A stretch of 64,000 nt of DNA, from assembly GCF_015845845.1 (NCBI RefSeq), contig NZ_LDIG01000050.1:1-64000 (forward strand). The letters run 5' to 3'. Below, piece after piece: positions 51,722 to 63,037 of the stretch. A program made the position numbers and the translations under genes. The first letter of the stretch is position 1, and the number at the start of each line of letters is the position of its first letter. Below the pieces are notes generated by a model, which did no database searches, was not told the origin of the DNA, and worked only from the letters and a program-made list of their open reading frames with translations. The DNA comes from Paenibacillus dendritiformis. Its GTDB lineage: Bacteria; Bacillota; Bacilli; Paenibacillales; Paenibacillaceae.

Positions 51722-51895
51722 AATCGCTGAGTTTCCGCAAGGAAAGCGGGGGAACCAACGGTGCGGCCTGATCGGTGTGAGAGTCGATCAGCGGCACATG
51801 GGGTGAATCCTGAGCGCGGCGCCTAGGGCCGCATCACTCAGGTAGGGCGACTCTCACCGCCCGAATCCGTCAGCTAACCTCGTAAGCGTTGTTGA
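51722..51895 (+). promoter_or_regulatory. c-di-AMP riboswitch (ydaO/yuaA type), first copy
   Basis: Conserved pieces appear in order: AATCGCTGAGTTTCCGCAAG, GGGGGAACCAA, ATGGGGTGAATCC, AGGTAGGGCGACTCTC, CCCGAATCCGTCAGCTAACC, TCGTAAGCG. These are the near-invariant pseudo-symmetric core elements that bind two c-di-AMP molecules. A terminator follows at 51965. Binding is expected to turn expression off. Confidence 0.95.
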
Positions 51896-51964
51896 GTGCG
51901 GCATTCCGCGATCCGCGGCTGCTTCGCTCATGAGGGAGAGGATGATGAACTTGTGACCAATGCG

Positions 51965-51994
51965 GCCGCAGGGGGGCTCCTCTGCGGCTTTTTT
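51965..51994 (+). terminator. Terminator of the first c-di-AMP riboswitch
   Basis: GCCGCAG (51965-51971) pairs with CTGCGGC (51982-51988), followed by TTTTTT. Confidence 0.9.
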
Positions 51995-52020
51995 CATGCC
52001 AACCGCACATGATTGTCTGT

Positions 52021-52190
52021 ATCGCTGAATTCCTGCACGGCAGGGAACGGGGGAACCAACCGGATGTCTGCGCACATTCATGGGGTGAATCCCGGGGCAT
52101 GCGGCGGCGCAAATGATGCGCCATGTCCCGAGGTAGGGCGACTCTCTCGCCCGAATCCGACAGCTAACCTCGTAAGCGTACCGAGAGAGG
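52021..52190 (+). promoter_or_regulatory. c-di-AMP riboswitch (ydaO/yuaA type), second copy
   Basis: Again in order: ATCGCTGAATTCCTGCACGG, GGGGGAACCAA, ATGGGGTGAATCC, AGGTAGGGCGACTCTC, CCCGAATCCGACAGCTAACC, TCGTAAGCG. It starts 26 bases after the first terminator with no promoter visible between, so it is in series with the first copy. Confidence 0.95.
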
Positions 52191-52230
52191 CAACGAACGT
52201 CGTGAAAGACACGGTTATTTTTGCTGTGCC

Positions 52231-52274
52231 TGGAAGCCGCGAGAAGAGTTCCTCTTGTTGCCGGCTTCTTTTTT
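52231..52274 (+). terminator. Terminator of the second c-di-AMP riboswitch
   Basis: GAAGCCG (52232-52238) pairs with CGGCTTC (52262-52268), with an inner GAAGAG/CTCTT stem, and TTTTTT follows. The kdp operon begins 38 bases later. Confidence 0.9.
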
Positions 52275-52312
52275 GTTGCTGTCTCCGGACGAAGAATCGG
52301 AGGAGAGAAGAA

Positions 52313-52729
52313 ATGGATCAACAGGAAGTCGTACTGGTGTCTGCGCCGAATGCCGCAGGCGAAGCCTTCGTCAAGCTTCTGCTGGAGAAGGATATTCCCT
52401 TCGCCGTCTTGGCGAATAACCGTGCGGAGCTGAAGCGGATGCGCGCCCTGGGCGCTCGTCATCTGATACTGCTCCATACGGCCGATGAGAAAACATGGGT
52501 CATCCCGCAGTTGCCCGTCGGCAAAATCTATTTGTTCGAACGAAGCTTGAATCTGTGCTGCCGGTATCTGCAAATCTGCCGAAGCTGGACGTCGAAGCCG
52601 ATTTATGTCATCACGGCAAATCAAAATCCGCGGCTCATCTACCGCGGGCTGGGCGCGAACTATGTCATTTACACCTCGAGCCGGAATTATTCGTTCCTGG
52701 TAACGGACGATCTGGCCGCTTATTCCTAA
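52313..52729 (+). CDS. Rossmann-like protein resembling the RCK N-terminal domain of K+ transporters
   Basis: This gene encodes 138 residues with a GGAGGAGAG site. The order of elements recalls RCK_N/TrkA-N domains. It starts with strand VVLVSAPNAAGEAFVKLLLE, then FAVLANNRAELKRMRALGAR, HLILL with a following TADEKTW, then a helix, PIYVITANQNPRLIYRGLGA, and ends NYVIYTSS. In KtrA/TrkA the equivalents are GxGxxG, an acidic ribose-binding residue, and a final LGAD-x-V-x-P. Here the glycine-rich loop is degenerate (SAPNAAG), so nucleotide binding may be changed or lost. It is the first gene after the riboswitches and 12 bases before the microprotein genes. Confidence 0.6.
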   Translation: MDQQEVVLVSAPNAAGEAFVKLLLEKDIPFAVLANNRAELKRMRALGARHLILLHTADEKTWVIPQLPVGKIYLFERSLNLCCRYLQICRSWTSKPIYVITANQNPRLIYRGLGANYVIYTSSRNYSFLVTDDLAAYS

Positions 52730-52741
52730 GGAGGTATCCGC

Positions 52742-52849
52742 ATGTCTGATCTCGTTATGGCCGTGCTTATTGCTGCGGCATTCGCCCTGTTCTATGGCTT
52801 CTTGGCCTGGTGCGGGCGGGTCGTCGATGAAGGAGGAGAGCGCGGATGA
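52742..52849 (+). CDS. 35-residue membrane microprotein in the kdp operon
   Basis: ATG 52742 (AAGGAGG site) opens 35 codons. One hydrophobic segment (LVMAVLIAAAFALFYGFLAW) is followed by a charged tail with EGGERG. Its stop overlaps the kdpF start by four bases (GGATGATC), so it is coupled to kdpF. I do not recognise it; it could be a second small subunit of the pump. Confidence 0.7.
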   Translation: MSDLVMAVLIAAAFALFYGFLAWCGRVVDEGGERG

Positions 52850-52923
52850 TCGTCATCGGGATGATTGCTGTCTTTCTCTTCTTCTATTTAGGCTATGCTC
52901 TGGTTCATCCGGAGAAATTTTGA
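52846..52923 (+). CDS. kdpF: KdpF, small subunit of the Kdp potassium pump
   Basis: This gene encodes 25 residues, within the family size (~25-30). One membrane helix is followed by the KdpF-like end YLGYALVHPEKF. KdpF stabilises the KdpABC complex. A GGAGGAG site lies within the preceding gene, and kdpA starts 31 bases later. Confidence 0.88.
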   Translation: MIVIGMIAVFLFFYLGYALVHPEKF

Positions 52924-52954
52924 ATCGGCGGAAGGAAAAAGGGAGGCAAGCTCT

Positions 52955-54634
52955 ATGGACTGGTTGCAAATCGCCGTCGTGCTGCTGGCGCTGTTATTGC
53001 TGGTGAAGCCGCTCGGCACTTATATATACCATGTGTTCTCCAATGAACCGAATCGGACGGACCGGCTCTTCGGGCGGGTGGAGAACGCCATTTACAGATT
53101 GGGCGGGCTGGCCCGCCGTCCGGATATGAACTGGAAAAAATATATGTTTAGCCTGCTCGCCACGAACCTGATGCTTGTCGGGATCAGCTACGTGATTTTG
53201 CGGGTGCAGCATCTGCTGCCGCTGAATCCGAACGGAACGGATCGGATGGAGCACACGCTGGCGTTCAATACGGTCATCAGCTTCATGACCAACACGAATC
53301 TCCAGCATTACAGCGGCGAGACGGGATTATCGTATTTCTCGCAAATGGCGGTCATTACGATGATGATGTTCACTTCCGCCGCAACCGGCTTGACGGTGGC
53401 GATCGCGTTCATGCGAGGCTTGACGGGCCGGGCCATCGGCAACTTTTTCACCGATTTCGTCAAGGCGCACACGCGTCTTCTCCTGCCGCTCGCCATCGTG
53501 ATGGCGCTTGTGCTGGGGGCGCTCAAGGTGCCGCAGACGCTCGCTCCGGCGGCGGAAGCGGCGACGCTTCAGGGCGTTACGCAGCATATCGCAGCGGGAC
53601 CGGTCGCATCGCTCGTGTCCATTAAGCATCTCGGGACGAATGGGGGCGGCTTCTTCGGCGTCAACTCATCGCATCCGTTCGAGAATCCGTCTCCGCTGAC
53701 GAACGTGCTTGAAATTCTGATGATGTGGTGCATTCCGGCCGCGCTTACGTATACCTTCGGCCGCTTCGCCGCGAACCGGAAGCAGGGATGGGTCATTTTC
53801 AGCGCGATGTCCATTCTGTTCCTGCTGTTCCTGAGCCTGGCCTACTATGCCGAGAGCGCGGGCAATCCCGCATGGAGCGCGCTCGGGGTGGATGCGTCCC
53901 AAGGCAATATGGAAGGCAAGGAAGTGCGCTTCGGCATCGCCCAGTCCGCCCTGTTCACCACGGTGACAACCGCCGCGACGACCGGTTCGGTCAACAATAT
54001 GCACGACACGCTAACTCCGCTCGGCGGATTGGCGCCGCTCGCGCAGATGATGCTGAACTGCGTATTCGGCGGGGATGGCGTCGGCCTGGTGAACATGCTG
54101 ATGTATGCGATCCTGGCGGTGTTCCTCGCCGGACTGATGGTCGGCCGCACTCCCGAGTTTTTGGGCCGGAAGATTGAAGCGAAGGAAATGAAGCTGATTG
54201 CGATCGCGATCCTGGCGCATCCGCTTATCATATTGGCGCCGACCGCGATTGCGTTCCTTACGGATCCGGGCCGGGAAGCCATTACGAATCCGGGCTTCCA
54301 CGGGATTACCCAGGTGTTGTACGAGTATACTTCTTCGGCCGCCAACAACGGTTCCGGCTTCGAAGGGCTGGGGGACAACACGCCGTTCTGGAATTTGTCG
54401 ACCGGGCTCGTCATGCTGCTGGGGCGCTACATCTCGATGATCGCTCTGCTTGCCGTCGCCGGATCGCTGCTGCGCAAGCAGCCGGTTCCCGAGACGGCCG
54501 GCACGTTCCGGACCGATAACAAGCTTTTCGTCGGCATTTTGGTCGGAACGGTATTGATAATCGGGGCGCTTACGTTCCTCCCGGCTGCCGTGCTTGGTCC
54601 TATCGCGGAGCATCTGACGCTCCGGAATCTGTGA
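52955..54634 (+). CDS. kdpA: KdpA, potassium-binding channel subunit
   Basis: This gene encodes 559 residues. ATG 52955 has GGGAGG 9 bases upstream. It is a superfamily-of-K+-transporters-like protein with four pore repeats; selectivity stretches TNTNLQHYSGE, KHLGTNGGGFFGVNSSHPFE and SSAANNGSGFEGL are intact. It is the membrane channel through which K+ reaches the KdpB pump. The start of kdpB is 12 bases downstream. Confidence 0.97.
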   Translation: MDWLQIAVVLLALLLLVKPLGTYIYHVFSNEPNRTDRLFGRVENAIYRLGGLARRPDMNWKKYMFSLLATNLMLVGISYVILRVQHLLPLNPNGTDRMEHTLAFNTVISFMTNTNLQHYSGETGLSYFSQMAVITMMMFTSAATGLTVAIAFMRGLTGRAIGNFFTDFVKAHTRLLLPLAIVMALVLGALKVPQTLAPAAEAATLQGVTQHIAAGPVASLVSIKHLGTNGGGFFGVNSSHPFENPSPLTNVLEILMMWCIPAALTYTFGRFAANRKQGWVIFSAMSILFLLFLSLAYYAESAGNPAWSALGVDASQGNMEGKEVRFGIAQSALFTTVTTAATTGSVNNMHDTLTPLGGLAPLAQMMLNCVFGGDGVGLVNMLMYAILAVFLAGLMVGRTPEFLGRKIEAKEMKLIAIAILAHPLIILAPTAIAFLTDPGREAITNPGFHGITQVLYEYTSSAANNGSGFEGLGDNTPFWNLSTGLVMLLGRYISMIALLAVAGSLLRKQPVPETAGTFRTDNKLFVGILVGTVLIIGALTFLPAAVLGPIAEHLTLRNL

Positions 54635-54646
54635 GGTGAATCGGAT

Positions 54647-56680
<2,034 letters not shown>

Positions 56681-56705
56681 CCGAATCGGGAAGGAAGGAT
56701 GAAAT

Positions 56706-57329
56706 ATGATGAACCATTCTGCACAGGCGCCACAGGAGCCGGCGGCCCGAAGCGGCGCAGCGGCTGTCATCAGCTTGGCGCGAATCAGCGTCGTCTTCAT
56801 CGTGCTGTGCGGCATTCTCTATCCGCTCGCATGCACCGGATTGCTGCAGGCCCTGGTGCCGGAACGAGCCAACGGAAGTCTTATCCGCGACAGCAGCGGA
56901 GCCGTCATCGGCTCCGAGCTGATTGGCCAGCCGTTCGACGATCCGCGCTATTTCCACGGCCGGATATCGAGCATCGGCTATCAGGCGGAAGCGTCCGGCT
57001 CGAATAACTATGCTCCGTCCAATCCGGAGCTGCTGGGGCGGATGGAAGCGTCCGTCCGCGATTGGGAGCGCAGCAATCCGGCGGTGCCGGCCGCTCGGCT
57101 TCCGATCGATCTGGTCACCAACTCCGCATCGGGGCTGGACCCGCATATAACGCCGGAAGCGGCGCGGGTTCAGATTCCGCGCATCAGCGGCTTGACCGGA
57201 ATCGCGCCGGCGGAGCTGGAAAAGCTGGTTGCCGAGCATACGGAAGGACGCGATCTCGGGTTGTTCGGCGAGCCGCGGGTGAATGTGCTGGCCCTGAATC
57301 TGGATCTCCGGACGATGTTGAACCGGTAA
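56706..57329 (+). CDS. kdpC: KdpC, accessory subunit of the potassium pump
   Basis: This gene encodes 207 residues. One N-terminal membrane helix (about residues 22-48) is followed by an outer domain with [32 protein letters not shown] and [20 protein letters not shown]. These are the usual KdpC blocks. It raises the ATP affinity of KdpB. It ends the transporter genes; the KdpD-like gene starts 86 bases later. Confidence 0.96.
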   Translation: MMNHSAQAPQEPAARSGAAAVISLARISVVFIVLCGILYPLACTGLLQALVPERANGSLIRDSSGAVIGSELIGQPFDDPRYFHGRISSIGYQAEASGSNNYAPSNPELLGRMEASVRDWERSNPAVPAARLPIDLVTNSASGLDPHITPEAARVQIPRISGLTGIAPAELEKLVAEHTEGRDLGLFGEPRVNVLALNLDLRTMLNR

Positions 57330-57415
57330 CCGATGGCCCTGCACCGCTTGCCTATAAGCGATACGCATTCGTCGTCAGGGCACAAGCAGGGCCTCCCCTG
57401 AAGGAGGGATCACGC

Positions 57416-59755
57416 ATGGAAGAGGAATGGCGCCAGAGGCCGGAAGAACAAGGGCTGACGGTCCCGAAGCAGCGGCATGGAAGATTGAAGCTGTATATCG
57501 GCCCGGTCAACGGCTGCGGGAAGACGTATGAGCTGCTGCAGGAAGGTCAACTGCTGAAGCGCCGGGGCGTCGATGTGGCCGTCGCGGGCGGACCGGGGTT
57601 ATTCCCGGGCGGCCTGGCGGAGCCGGGTACGGAGCTTGAATCCATTCCCGGCATTCCGTGGCCCCCAGGGAATGCCGGCAAGCAGGATCTCGATGTGGAG
57701 GCGATCCTGGCCCGCCATCCGGACGTGCTGCTCATTGACGGCCTGGCCCATCGCAACCGCCCGGAAGCGCGCCGCCGAACGAGGCTTGACGATATCCGCT
57801 GCCTGCTGGCCCGCGGCATCAGCGTCATTACGACGGTGAACGTCTATGAGCTGGACGGGGCGAATGAAGAAGCCCGCGCCTTGCCGTGCCTCGGGGGCGA
57901 AGCCGCGGTCAGCGCCGACGTGCTGGCGCTGGCCGATGAAGTGAGGCTCATCGACGTCACTCCCGAGACGATGATGGCCCGATTGTCCGCGGCTGCGAGC
58001 GCTGGTGAGGAAGGGGCGAAGGTTAGGGATGCCCCCGCGTTCCGGCGCGATCATGTGGCGCTGCTGCGGGAGCTTGCGCTCCGGCTGGTCGCCAAGGACG
58101 CGCACGCTTCGCTCGCGCAGCGCCGGGAAGCGAAGGGGATGGACGGCCCGGCCGGTTCGGCGGAGCGCATCCTCGTCGCCGTGCAGTATCACTGGAACGG
58201 CTCCCTTTATATTCGCCGCGGCCAGCAGATCGCCAAGCGGCTTAATGGCGATATGCTGGTCGCCGCGTTCATTCAGGCAGGAAAAAAGCTGTCCCGGGAG
58301 GAGATCGCCTTCCGGCGTTCGATGCGGAAGCTGACGGAGAAAGTAGGCGGACGCTTCGAGGAGCGTCCGCTGTCCTCGCGCCGTTCCTTCCCAGACGCGA
58401 TTATCCGCTATGCGGCCGAGCGGCAGGCGACCCGGCTCGTCTTGGGCCATTCGAAGCGGACCCGGCTCCAGGAGCTCTGGCACGGCTCCGCGGTCAATGG
58501 CTTGCTGCGGAAAATGGATCGCATCGATCTGTTCTTCATGGCGGATCGTTCCCATTATGAAGGGGAACGCATGCTGTCGGCCAAAATGAGGGAGCCCTCC
58601 GCCGCCGGGAGCCGGGGACGGACGGATTCGCCGCGAGGAGAGGCCGCGGGCGCCGCGCCGAAGCGAGGCATCTTCAAAGTCTATGTCGGGGCCGCTCCGG
58701 GCGTGGGCAAGACGTACGCGATGCTGCGCGAGGGCAATGAACTGCAGCGCAAAGGGCTGCATGTCGCGATTGGACTGCTGGAGACGCACGGCCGCAGCGA
58801 TACGCAGGCCCAAGTGGGGAGCCTCCCCACCGTGCCGCGCCGGATTGTCACATACCGGGGAGCGCGCCTCGAGGAGATGGATACGGAGGCGGTGCTGCGA
58901 ACCCGGCCCGATGTCGTGCTCGTGGACGAACTGGCTCATACCAATGTCCCGGGAAGCGCGCGGAAGAAGCGGTATATGGACGTGCTTGAGCTGCTGAACG
59001 CAGGAATTTCCGTCATCTCGACCGTCAACGTGCAGCATCTGGAGAGCCTGAATGATGCCGTAGCGCAGTTGACCGGCATTCGCGTGCGCGAGACGGTGCC
59101 GGATCGCATGCTTCATGCGGCGGATGAAGTCCAGCTTATTGACTTGACTCCGCAGATGCTGCGGCAGCGGATGAGGGAGGGGAAAATCTATGCGAAGGAG
59201 AAGATAGAACAGGCATTAAGCCATTTTTTCAAGACGGTAAACCTGATCGCCCTGCGGGAATTGGCTCTGCGGGAGATCGCGGACGATGTCGACGATCGGC
59301 TGGAATCGTGGGAGCGGACCTCTTCCCTGCGCGGACCATGGCGCCGGCACGAGGCCATTATCGTCTGCGTCCCGAATGCCCGGCATGCGGAAACCTTGAT
59401 TCGCCGCGGATTCCGCATCTCCTGGCGCCTCAAGGCCGAATGGCATGTGATCCATGTGCGGCCCGAAGGAAGGGAAGCCGCGGAGGAAGAGCTAAGCCGG
59501 ATCGCCCGGCTGGAGGAGATGACCGTTCGCTTGGGCGGGACGTTCCAGGTTCATGGCGCGGCGAAGTCGGAGCGGATACACCAAGTCATTCTGCGCCAAG
59601 CGGCCGCATGCCGGGCGACGCAGCTCATTGTCGGGCAGCCCAGGAAGCGGACGCTCGCGGCAGAGCTTGTCCGCGGATCGACGGTCCGGTCGCTGCTGCG
59701 CCATGCCCGCGATATGGATGTGCTGGTCGTATCTTGCCATCGACATGGCGGCTGA
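57416..59755 (+). CDS. Tandem KdpD sensor-domain protein without histidine kinase
   Basis: This gene encodes 779 residues; ATG 57416 follows AAGGAGGGAT. Residues ~23-385 and ~415-775 are each a KdpD_N (osmosensory, P-loop) plus a universal-stress-like domain. Walker A is GPVNGCGKT (29-37) in the first and GAAPGVGKT (about 425-433) in the second; Walker B-like VLLIDGLAHRN and VVLVDELAHTN. The second copy is canonical, the first more diverged (PGGLAEPG where the second has ETHGRSDTQ). There is no membrane region, GAF, HisKA or ATPase domain. Kinase-less single KdpD halves are known; two in one chain is unusual. It probably senses potassium or c-di-AMP/ATP state for the Kdp pump or an outside kinase. 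Confidence 0.88.
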   Translation: MEEEWRQRPEEQGLTVPKQRHGRLKLYIGPVNGCGKTYELLQEGQLLKRRGVDVAVAGGPGLFPGGLAEPGTELESIPGIPWPPGNAGKQDLDVEAILARHPDVLLIDGLAHRNRPEARRRTRLDDIRCLLARGISVITTVNVYELDGANEEARALPCLGGEAAVSADVLALADEVRLIDVTPETMMARLSAAASAGEEGAKVRDAPAFRRDHVALLRELALRLVAKDAHASLAQRREAKGMDGPAGSAERILVAVQYHWNGSLYIRRGQQIAKRLNGDMLVAAFIQAGKKLSREEIAFRRSMRKLTEKVGGRFEERPLSSRRSFPDAIIRYAAERQATRLVLGHSKRTRLQELWHGSAVNGLLRKMDRIDLFFMADRSHYEGERMLSAKMREPSAAGSRGRTDSPRGEAAGAAPKRGIFKVYVGAAPGVGKTYAMLREGNELQRKGLHVAIGLLETHGRSDTQAQVGSLPTVPRRIVTYRGARLEEMDTEAVLRTRPDVVLVDELAHTNVPGSARKKRYMDVLELLNAGISVISTVNVQHLESLNDAVAQLTGIRVRETVPDRMLHAADEVQLIDLTPQMLRQRMREGKIYAKEKIEQALSHFFKTVNLIALRELALREIADDVDDRLESWERTSSLRGPWRRHEAIIVCVPNARHAETLIRRGFRISWRLKAEWHVIHVRPEGREAAEEELSRIARLEEMTVRLGGTFQVHGAAKSERIHQVILRQAAACRATQLIVGQPRKRTLAAELVRGSTVRSLLRHARDMDVLVVSCHRHGG

Positions 59756-59853
59756 CGAATAAGAATACGATAGTTATAGCGAAATCTAAGCTTCATGTGT
59801 CGGACGCTGCTGGCGAAATGCCGATGAAACGCCGTCTGCCGCTGTCGCTTTGA

Positions 59854-60282
<429 letters not shown>

Positions 60283-60466
60283 TAAATGATGCGTGATAAC
60301 GGCCACGCCACGGGAGTATTCCATGTGTGTCTCTCCAATTTCCGGGTATAATCACTGCCGCCGCCTCATATGGTTTACTTTGTGCGGGGAAATAACCTAC
60401 AGCTCCTCAATGGTTCATCCAGGAAGATGCCAGGCTACAACAAATTGAGGCGGAGGTGGTTAACGG

Positions 60467-61666
60467 GTGCAACACAATCCGAAGCAAGCGCAGCCGGAGT
60501 GCATCCCGCATCCGATTCGGAAAAGCGACGGCGCCGGTGCAACCGACTTTGGCCCGCGCGACGTGATGCGCGATCGGGAGAACCCGGATATGTTCGTGCC
60601 GCCGGTTACGGACGAGGGACTGGTGCCGAACTTGAAATTCTCGTTCTCCGACGCGCATATGCAGTTGAATCAGGGAGGCTGGTCCCGCGAGGTTACGGTG
60701 CGGGAGCTGCCGGTCGCGAAGACGCTGGCCGGGGTCAACATGCGTCTTACGCCGGGAGGGGTAAGAGAGCTTCATTGGCATCAGCAGGCCGAATGGGCCT
60801 TCATGATATTGGGCCGGGCGAGGATTACGGCGGTCGATCAGAATGGCCGCAATTTTATCGCCGATGTCGGTCCGGGCGATTTGTGGTACTTCCCGCCGGG
60901 CATTCCTCATTCCATTCAAGGGCTGGAGGAAGGCTGCGTGTTCCTGCTTGTCTTCGATGACGGCAATTTTTCCGATCTGAACACTCTGTCGATCTCCGAT
61001 TGGTTCGCGCACACCCCGAAGGAAGTGCTGTCGGCCAATTTCGGAGTGCCGATCAGCGCATTTAAGCATGTGCCGGCCGAGCAATTGTATATTTTCCAGG
61101 ACGAGGTTCCGGGTCCGATCTCGGAGGAGCAAGTGCCGGACCCGAACGGCACCGTCGAGCGGAGCTTCGTCCACCGTCTGCTCGCCCAGCCTCCGCTGAC
61201 GACGCCGGGAGGCTCCGTCCGCATCGTCGATTCCTCCAACTTTCCCGTATCCGTTACGGTGGCCGCCGCCCTGGTGGAGATTAAGCCCGGCGCGATGAGG
61301 GAGTTGCACTGGCATCCGAATAATGACGAATGGCAGTACTATCTTAGCGGTCAAGGAAGAATGACGGTCTTCGCGGGCAACGGCTCGGCAAGGACGTTCA
61401 ATTACCGGGCGGGCGACGTCGGATACGTTCCGTTCGCATTCGGCCACTACATTCAGAACACGGGGACGGACAGCTTGTGGTTCCTGGAAATGTTCAAGAG
61501 CGACCGCTTCGCCGACGTGTCTCTCAACCAATGGATGGCGCTGACTCCGCATGAACTGGTGAGAGACAATGTCTATGGCTCGCCGGAGCTGATGAAGGCG
61601 CTCCGCAAGACGAAATGGCCTGTCGTCAAGTATCCGGGAATTCCGCCCGTGATTGAGCAGGATTAG
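60467..61666 (+). CDS. oxdC: Oxalate decarboxylase-family bicupin
   Basis: This gene encodes 399 residues from GTG (GGAGGTGG upstream). Two cupin domains bind Mn: His103, His105, Glu109 and His148 in the first, and His281, His283, Glu288 and His327 in the second; Glu341 matches the second-site acid. The family converts oxalate to formate and CO2. The lid loop over the first site, SENST (161-165) in B. subtilis OxdC, reads SDLNT (169-173) here. The catalytic Glu162 is therefore replaced by Asp and the next residue is changed, which could alter the decarboxylase/oxidase balance. No signal peptide is present. Confidence 0.93.
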   Translation: MQHNPKQAQPECIPHPIRKSDGAGATDFGPRDVMRDRENPDMFVPPVTDEGLVPNLKFSFSDAHMQLNQGGWSREVTVRELPVAKTLAGVNMRLTPGGVRELHWHQQAEWAFMILGRARITAVDQNGRNFIADVGPGDLWYFPPGIPHSIQGLEEGCVFLLVFDDGNFSDLNTLSISDWFAHTPKEVLSANFGVPISAFKHVPAEQLYIFQDEVPGPISEEQVPDPNGTVERSFVHRLLAQPPLTTPGGSVRIVDSSNFPVSVTVAAALVEIKPGAMRELHWHPNNDEWQYYLSGQGRMTVFAGNGSARTFNYRAGDVGYVPFAFGHYIQNTGTDSLWFLEMFKSDRFADVSLNQWMALTPHELVRDNVYGSPELMKALRKTKWPVVKYPGIPPVIEQD

Positions 61667-61865
61667 GCGGACGGGGGGTTCCTTGGGCCAGGGCCGGAGT
61701 GACGTGAAGGGAATCAGGCAGGGAACGCCGGAGCATGCGGGGTCCTCGCGGGCTAAGGCATATGGATGGCGCTCAAGACCGCGCGGACCCGGCACTTGCC
61801 GCGAACGGCGCCGCAGGCTTGCGGGCGTCTCCGCGCCGATGCGGCGGAGAGCCGCGGCCGGGATG

Positions 61866-62966
61866 TTACTCCTGCCGGGAGGGCGCTGCCGCCGCTCCGG
61901 TCACGGTCAGCTTCGGATCGAACTCCACCTCGGGATACGGAGACGACGGCCCGTCCAGCAGCGGCGCTTCCTTGCCGAGCAAGTAGCGGTCGGCAGCGCT
62001 TTTCTCGAAGACGGACTGCAGATCGGGAATATATTCCTCGTAGAACAGCTTCTCCCGCGTACCCTGGCCGATTCCGCCGTCTTCGGCGGCTTGCTTCCCT
62101 TCAAGCTGCTCCCGGATCATGTCCGCCGTATCGGATGTCAGCATATACATGAACGGCTGCTTCAGGCCCGTGTGCGCCACGCTGCCCCAGAAGCCGCCTT
62201 CCAGGCTTACCCCGGCCTTGAAGCGGCTGTCCTTGGCCATTGTCTCGGCCGTCGTCGCCCCGCCATAGGAATGTCCGAAAATGCCGGCCCGATCAAGGTC
62301 GATCTTGCCGCGCAGCAGATGGTCCGCATCGCCCGTGCCGGTGTTCCATCCGGTCAGCGTGTCCAGCACGAAGCGGGCATCCTCGGAACGAATGTCAATC
62401 CCGGTCACGTTCGCTTCATACTTCGCCGCGGAAGTAGGGTACTCCGGATCGGGGCGGTACAGCACGCTCCTCCCATCGGGATAATTCACCTCCGAGGACG
62501 TGTACGGGTGATCGATGCCGACGACGATATATCCGTTGCTGGCCAGCTCTTCGACGATCGTCATGTCGCGGCTCGGATCGGCCAGGTGATAGGATGCGGT
62601 GCCGATCGCATAGGAGCCTGTCGGTTCCGGCAGGGCGAAGACCGGGAACAGATACGTCAAATAGGCGGAAGCCCCGGACAAGGCCAGCACGAGCAGCGAC
62701 AGCGCCGCGATCGTGATGCGGGCCGGGCGGAGCCGGCCATTCCCGCAGCGAATGAGTCGGGTGAGCAGCATCAGGCCTAGAAGCAAGGCCAGGATGTAGG
62801 CGGGAAGCATCTGCAGGCGAAGCGGGCCGATGCCGGCATGCAGCAGACAAGCGGCGGCCACAACGGACAGCGCCGCCGCATCCCGCCGCTTGTCCTTCCT
62901 GCCGAAGCAGATCCATGCGGCCGCCAGCAGGTTGGCGGCGATGACGGCAAGTTCCAATCCTGTCAT
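61866..62966 (-). CDS. Membrane-anchored PAF-acetylhydrolase-like alpha/beta hydrolase with internal losses
   Basis: This gene encodes 366 residues. Four N-terminal membrane segments (to ~107) are followed by a hydrolase domain with TGSYAIGTASYHL, VEELASNGYIVVGIDHPYTS and nucleophile motif GHSYGG (231-236, Ser233). Compared with the related fragment at 31448-32121, the block carrying the catalytic histidine (there AAHYNFTDF) is absent: residue ~325 (EKSAAD) runs directly into RYLLGKEAPLLDGPS. A second loss is likely at ~132, where the strand with the oxyanion HG should precede VEELAS. Both are in frame. The protein may be made but catalysis is doubtful. The MerR-type promoter at 63038 drives it. 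Confidence 0.82.
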   Translation of the reverse strand: MTGLELAVIAANLLAAAWICFGRKDKRRDAAALSVVAAACLLHAGIGPLRLQMLPAYILALLLGLMLLTRLIRCGNGRLRPARITIAALSLLVLALSGASAYLTYLFPVFALPEPTGSYAIGTASYHLADPSRDMTIVEELASNGYIVVGIDHPYTSSEVNYPDGRSVLYRPDPEYPTSAAKYEANVTGIDIRSEDARFVLDTLTGWNTGTGDADHLLRGKIDLDRAGIFGHSYGGATTAETMAKDSRFKAGVSLEGGFWGSVAHTGLKQPFMYMLTSDTADMIREQLEGKQAAEDGGIGQGTREKLFYEEYIPDLQSVFEKSAADRYLLGKEAPLLDGPSSPYPEVEFDPKLTVTGAAAAPSRQE

Positions 62967-63037
62967 GATACATACCTCCAGTGCAACGAACTCGCTCCCG
63001 GATTGAGGGAACGGGTTCTTCTGTTGTTGTCACCCGT

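Noticed and set aside
57416-59755. c-di-AMP-binding motif in the USP domains of the KdpD-like protein
   Set aside because: The S-x-S followed by F-x-A-x-Y motif described for S. aureus KdpD is not visible in either USP domain, so c-di-AMP binding by this protein is left open.
60407-61795. 462-codon minus-strand ORF
   Set aside because: Antisense of oxdC, whose two Mn sites are intact.
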